DNA from: an uncultured Selenomonadaceae bacterium
GTDB lineage: Bacteria; Bacillota; Negativicutes; Selenomonadales; Selenomonadaceae
Length of the DNA stretch: 8,053 nucleotides
Direction of reading: 5' to 3'
Assembly: GCA_905236665.1 (NCBI GenBank)
Contig: CAJONF010000010.1
Location: 1 to 8,053 of the forward strand
Shown: positions 5,745 through 8,053 of the stretch, one piece after another
How the letters are laid out: every line of letters begins with the position of its first letter
How positions within the stretch are numbered: the first letter of the stretch is position 1
Program-made: the position numbers and the translations under genes
The notes under the pieces: model-generated
What the model saw: the letters and a program-made list of their open reading frames with translations, nothing else
Database searches by the model: none
Told to the model about the DNA's origin: nothing

Positions 5745-7943
5745 TTGATAATCGCTGAAGTGTGTGTAAATGTCACGGCAAACAATATCCAACAAAATTT
5801 TACTTATATCGTTCCCGAACATTTAAAATTTTTATCGGCGGGTTGGCGCGTATTAATTCCATTTGGAGCGCAAAATATCGACGGATTTACAATAAACGTG
5901 CGCGAAATTGACGATCAAACGCAATTTGAATTCGTTTTAAAAGAAATAAAAGGTGTAGTCGACGACGAAGCGTGGTTTACACCCGAAATGATGAGCGAGG
6001 CGCGGTGGTTGGCGGAATTTTATCTCTGTCCGTTGTCAACGGCAATGAGATTATTCATGCCGGGGCGGCGCGTAAAAAAAATTTCTACAAAATGCGAACG
6101 AGTTTTAACGCTTGCGAGAGATTTTGACGCAGAAAATTTCAAAAAATCACCCGCTCGGCTAAAATTTTTACAAATTATTAAAGAACGCGGCGAAATTTGG
6201 TCGCATGAATTAAAGGAATTCAAAATTTCTTCGACGGTAGTAAAAAATTTAATCGACACGGGCTTTATTAAAGCTGAACAAAGAAAAATTTTGCGCGATA
6301 GCTATTCACAGATAAAATCTGCGGAAAAAACTTTCAATTTGACAGCTGAACAAGAATTTGCGATAAAAAATGTGGAAAAATTTATCACGGCGCGGAAATT
6401 TCAAGGATTTTTACTGCACGGCGTAACAGGTTCCGGCAAAACTCAAGTTTATATCGAATTAGCTAAAAAAACTCGGCAAATTGGTCGTCGCGTGATAATT
6501 TTAGTGCCGGAAATCGCGCTTACAAGTCAAATCGTGGCAAATTTTCGCGCATATTTTTCAGATGTCGCGGTAATTCACAGCAGATTGAGCATTGAGGAGC
6601 GCGGAGAAACTTTTTATCGGATTAGAAACGGCGAAATCGGAATTGTTATCGGTGCACGGTCGGCATTGTTCACGCCGATTGAAAATGTCGGTTTAATTGT
6701 CATGGACGAGGAGCAAGATAGCTCTTACAAGCAAGATAAAATCGCTCCGCGCTATCATGCCCGCGTTGTAGCAGAAAAATTTGCAGAATTTCACAATTCC
6801 GCGGTAGTTTTTGGTTCAGCAACGCCTAGTTTGGAGAATTTTTATCGTGCAAAGCGCGGAAATTTGATTTATTTGCAAATGCCACAGCGCGTTTTGAATA
6901 ATCCATTGCCAAAAGTTGAATGTATTGATATGCGCGGCGAATTAAAAGCCGGAAATCGTTCAGTTTTGAGCAGAAAATTGCTGGAATTGCTGAAAAAAAC
7001 GCTTGCAGATAAAAATCAAGCGATAATTTTATTAAATCGGCGCGGTTGGTCTACCGTCGTTATGTGCAGAGCTTGTGGCGAGATTGTAAAATGCCCAGAT
7101 TGCGGTTTACCCATGACTTATCACGCTGACGGGCAATTAAGATGTCATCATTGCGAAATTGAATCAATTCCGCCGACATTTTGCCCGAATTGTGGCAGTA
7201 AACATATAAAATTTTTAGGAACGGGCACAGAAAAGTTGGAAAGAGCATTAAAATTTTCTCTTCCGAACGCAAAAATCATCAGAATGGATAAAGATTCGAC
7301 CGGTGGCAAGTTCGGACATAAAAAAATCCTAGATTCTTTTGCAAAACACGAGTTTGACATACTTTTTGGCACGCAAATGGTCGCAAAAGGGCACGATATC
7401 AGCGGAGTTACGACGGTTGGAGTGCTAAATGCGGACGCGGCGTTGAGTTTTTCTAATTTTCGGGCGGCAGAAACCTGTTTTGCGCTGATAACTCAGGCGG
7501 CTGGGCGAGCCGGTCGCGCAGATTTGCCGGGAAAAGTGATTGTGCAGGCTTATGACGTAAATTCCGCGGCAATTCGTTGCGGTTGCGCCCAGAATTACGA
7601 AAAATTTTACGAAATCGAACTTCCACAGCGCAAAGAAGTATTTTTTCCGCCGTTTTGTCGCCTAGTTAAGCTAATTTTTACGTCAACTAAAGAAGAAAAA
7701 GCAAAATCGTTTGCAAAAGAGATTCGCAAGGCTTTTCGCTCGGAAATTGCTAAAAATTCTACCACTAGACATGAAATTTTCGGACCAATTCCCGCCGCTA
7801 TCGCTAAATTTCGTGAGGAATATCGTTTTGTTTTGTTAATTAAGTCTTCCGATTTACAAATCATTAGAAATTTTATTTTGAATCACGATTTACACAAAAA
7901 AAATGACGTTATTATCGATATTGACCCGATAACGACCGATTAA
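5745..7943 (+). CDS. priA: Primosomal protein N', replication-restart DNA helicase PriA
   Basis: PriA recognises stalled or repaired replication forks, unwinds the lagging arm in the 3'-5' direction and reloads the replicative helicase. With the TTG start the protein has 732 residues and begins IIAEVCVNV, like other PriA proteins. An N-terminal 3'-DNA-end-binding domain (about 1-100) and a winged-helix region (about 105-195) precede the superfamily 2 helicase core. Walker A is GVTGSGKT (226-233, Lys232). The second motif is DEEQ (321-324), followed by SSYKQD; most PriA proteins have DEEH. GSATPS is at 357-362. Eight zinc-binding cysteines lie at 441, 444, 450, 453, 467, 470, 480 and 483. GTQMVAKGHD starts at 542 and QAAGRAGR at 584. 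The C-terminal domain is complete. All parts are present, so the gene should be active. It follows a likely terminator and no clear promoter was found in the 72 bases before it. The def and fmt genes that often follow priA in Firmicutes are not seen here. Confidence 0.97.
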   Translation: MIIAEVCVNVTANNIQQNFTYIVPEHLKFLSAGWRVLIPFGAQNIDGFTINVREIDDQTQFEFVLKEIKGVVDDEAWFTPEMMSEARWLAEFYLCPLSTAMRLFMPGRRVKKISTKCERVLTLARDFDAENFKKSPARLKFLQIIKERGEIWSHELKEFKISSTVVKNLIDTGFIKAEQRKILRDSYSQIKSAEKTFNLTAEQEFAIKNVEKFITARKFQGFLLHGVTGSGKTQVYIELAKKTRQIGRRVIILVPEIALTSQIVANFRAYFSDVAVIHSRLSIEERGETFYRIRNGEIGIVIGARSALFTPIENVGLIVMDEEQDSSYKQDKIAPRYHARVVAEKFAEFHNSAVVFGSATPSLENFYRAKRGNLIYLQMPQRVLNNPLPKVECIDMRGELKAGNRSVLSRKLLELLKKTLADKNQAIILLNRRGWSTVVMCRACGEIVKCPDCGLPMTYHADGQLRCHHCEIESIPPTFCPNCGSKHIKFLGTGTEKLERALKFSLPNAKIIRMDKDSTGGKFGHKKILDSFAKHEFDILFGTQMVAKGHDISGVTTVGVLNADAALSFSNFRAAETCFALITQAAGRAGRADLPGKVIVQAYDVNSAAIRCGCAQNYEKFYEIELPQRKEVFFPPFCRLVKLIFTSTKEEKAKSFAKEIRKAFRSEIAKNSTTRHEIFGPIPAAIAKFREEYRFVLLIKSSDLQIIRNFILNHDLHKKNDVIIDIDPITTD

Positions 7944-7957
7944 TCTTGACCAGATAA
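7921..7957 (+). repeat. Short direct repeats TTGACC-N-GATAA at the priA 3' end
   Basis: TTGACCCGATAA (7921-7932) and TTGACCAGATAA (7946-7957) differ at one base and start 25 bases apart. A related GACCGATTAA lies between them at 7934-7943 and includes the priA stop codon. The downstream copy supplies the possible -35 box of the next gene. Two copies inside and beyond a coding end could be a regulator site or a chance duplication; there is no direct evidence of function. Confidence 0.4.
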
Positions 7958-7974
7958 AAAAAAATTGATAAACT
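7946..7974 (+). promoter_or_regulatory. Possible promoter of the downstream exported-protein gene
   Basis: TTGACC (7946-7951) matches five of six -35 bases. A 17-base spacer leads to TAAACT (7969-7974), which matches four of six -10 bases and is preceded by TG at 7966-7967, as in extended -10 promoters. Transcription would start near 7981, leaving a leader of about 23 bases before the TTG at 8004. It is plausible but weaker than the efflux promoter. Confidence 0.4.
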
Positions 7975-8003
7975 TCGCTAAAATGTTTCAAGGAGTGATT
8001 ATT

Positions 8004-8053
8004 TTGGCGAAAAAAATCCTTTTCGGCGTGCTAATTTTAATTTTTAGCACGTC
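8004..8053 (+). CDS. N-terminus of an exported protein, 3'-truncated by window edge
   Basis: Only the first 16 codons and two bases of a seventeenth are in the window: MAKKILFGVLILIFST, then Ser from the incomplete codon. AAGGAG (7990-7995) lies eight bases before the TTG start, a strong and well-placed ribosome site. Two lysines followed by an unbroken hydrophobic run look like a Sec signal peptide or a first membrane span, so the product is probably exported, lipidated or membrane-bound. No Cys or cleavage site is reached before the edge, so these cannot be told apart, and the function is unknown. The gene follows priA by 60 bases with its own possible promoter. A perfect 8-base inverted repeat lies within these first codons. 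Confidence 0.7.
   Translation, partial: MAKKILFGVLILIFST
8025..8053 (+). repeat. Inverted repeat (hairpin) within the first codons of the exported-protein gene
   Basis: CGTGCTAA (8027-8034) and TTAGCACG (8044-8051) are perfect reverse complements around a 9-base T/A loop. The stem can extend outward by G8026-T8052 (wobble) and G8025-C8053 to ten pairs, where the window ends. In mRNA it would form 20 bases after the start codon. It could slow early translation or be part of a regulatory leader, or it may be coincidental in a signal-peptide coding stretch. Confidence 0.55.

Noticed and set aside
1..8053. CRISPR arrays, tRNA/rRNA genes, insertion sequences, phage attachment sites or defence genes
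   Set aside because: I saw no spaced repeat array, no tRNA-like cloverleaf and no transposase or integrase motifs; nearly all of the window is accounted for by five genes.

Overview
The window reads as ordinary chromosomal DNA from a diderm (two-membrane) bacterium. Everything with coding evidence lies on the + strand. A lipoprotein membrane-fusion protein with an AcrB-type RND pump implies an outer membrane. The moderate-to-low GC content, very strong GGAGG-type ribosome binding sites, frequent GTG/TTG starts and the general look of the proteins suggest a Negativicutes-like member of the Firmicutes (Selenomonas relatives). That taxonomic guess comes from sequence impression only and is held at about 50%.

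Layout: (1) positions 2-1102 hold the 3' portion of a family 8 glycosyltransferase whose start lies upstream of the window; it carries an extra C-terminal region of unknown role. (2) 1103-1226 is an intergenic region with a near-consensus sigma-70 promoter overlapped by two small palindromes. (3) 1227-2465 and 2478-5672 form a tight two-gene efflux operon: an AcrA-like lipoprotein adaptor and an AcrB-like proton-driven pump. Neither an outer-membrane channel gene nor a regulator gene is adjacent. (4) A probable intrinsic terminator at 5694-5720 separates it from (5) priA (5745-7943), the replication-restart helicase. (6) 7944-8003 is a short intergenic region with a possible promoter and a repeated TTGACC-N-GATAA element. 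(7) A gene starting with TTG at 8004 encodes the beginning of an exported protein and is cut by the window end.

Functionally, the adaptor and pump should work together to expel small hydrophobic or amphipathic compounds, using an outer-membrane channel encoded elsewhere. The glycosyltransferase belongs to surface polysaccharide or lipopolysaccharide-type assembly. PriA is housekeeping. These are neighbours rather than one pathway.

I found no convincing undescribed system. The points most worth a second look are the start codons (all four visible starts are non-ATG, two of them preceded by a misleading in-frame ATG), the DEEQ instead of DEEH helicase motif in PriA, the extra C-terminal region of the glycosyltransferase, and the short repeats in the intergenic regions.
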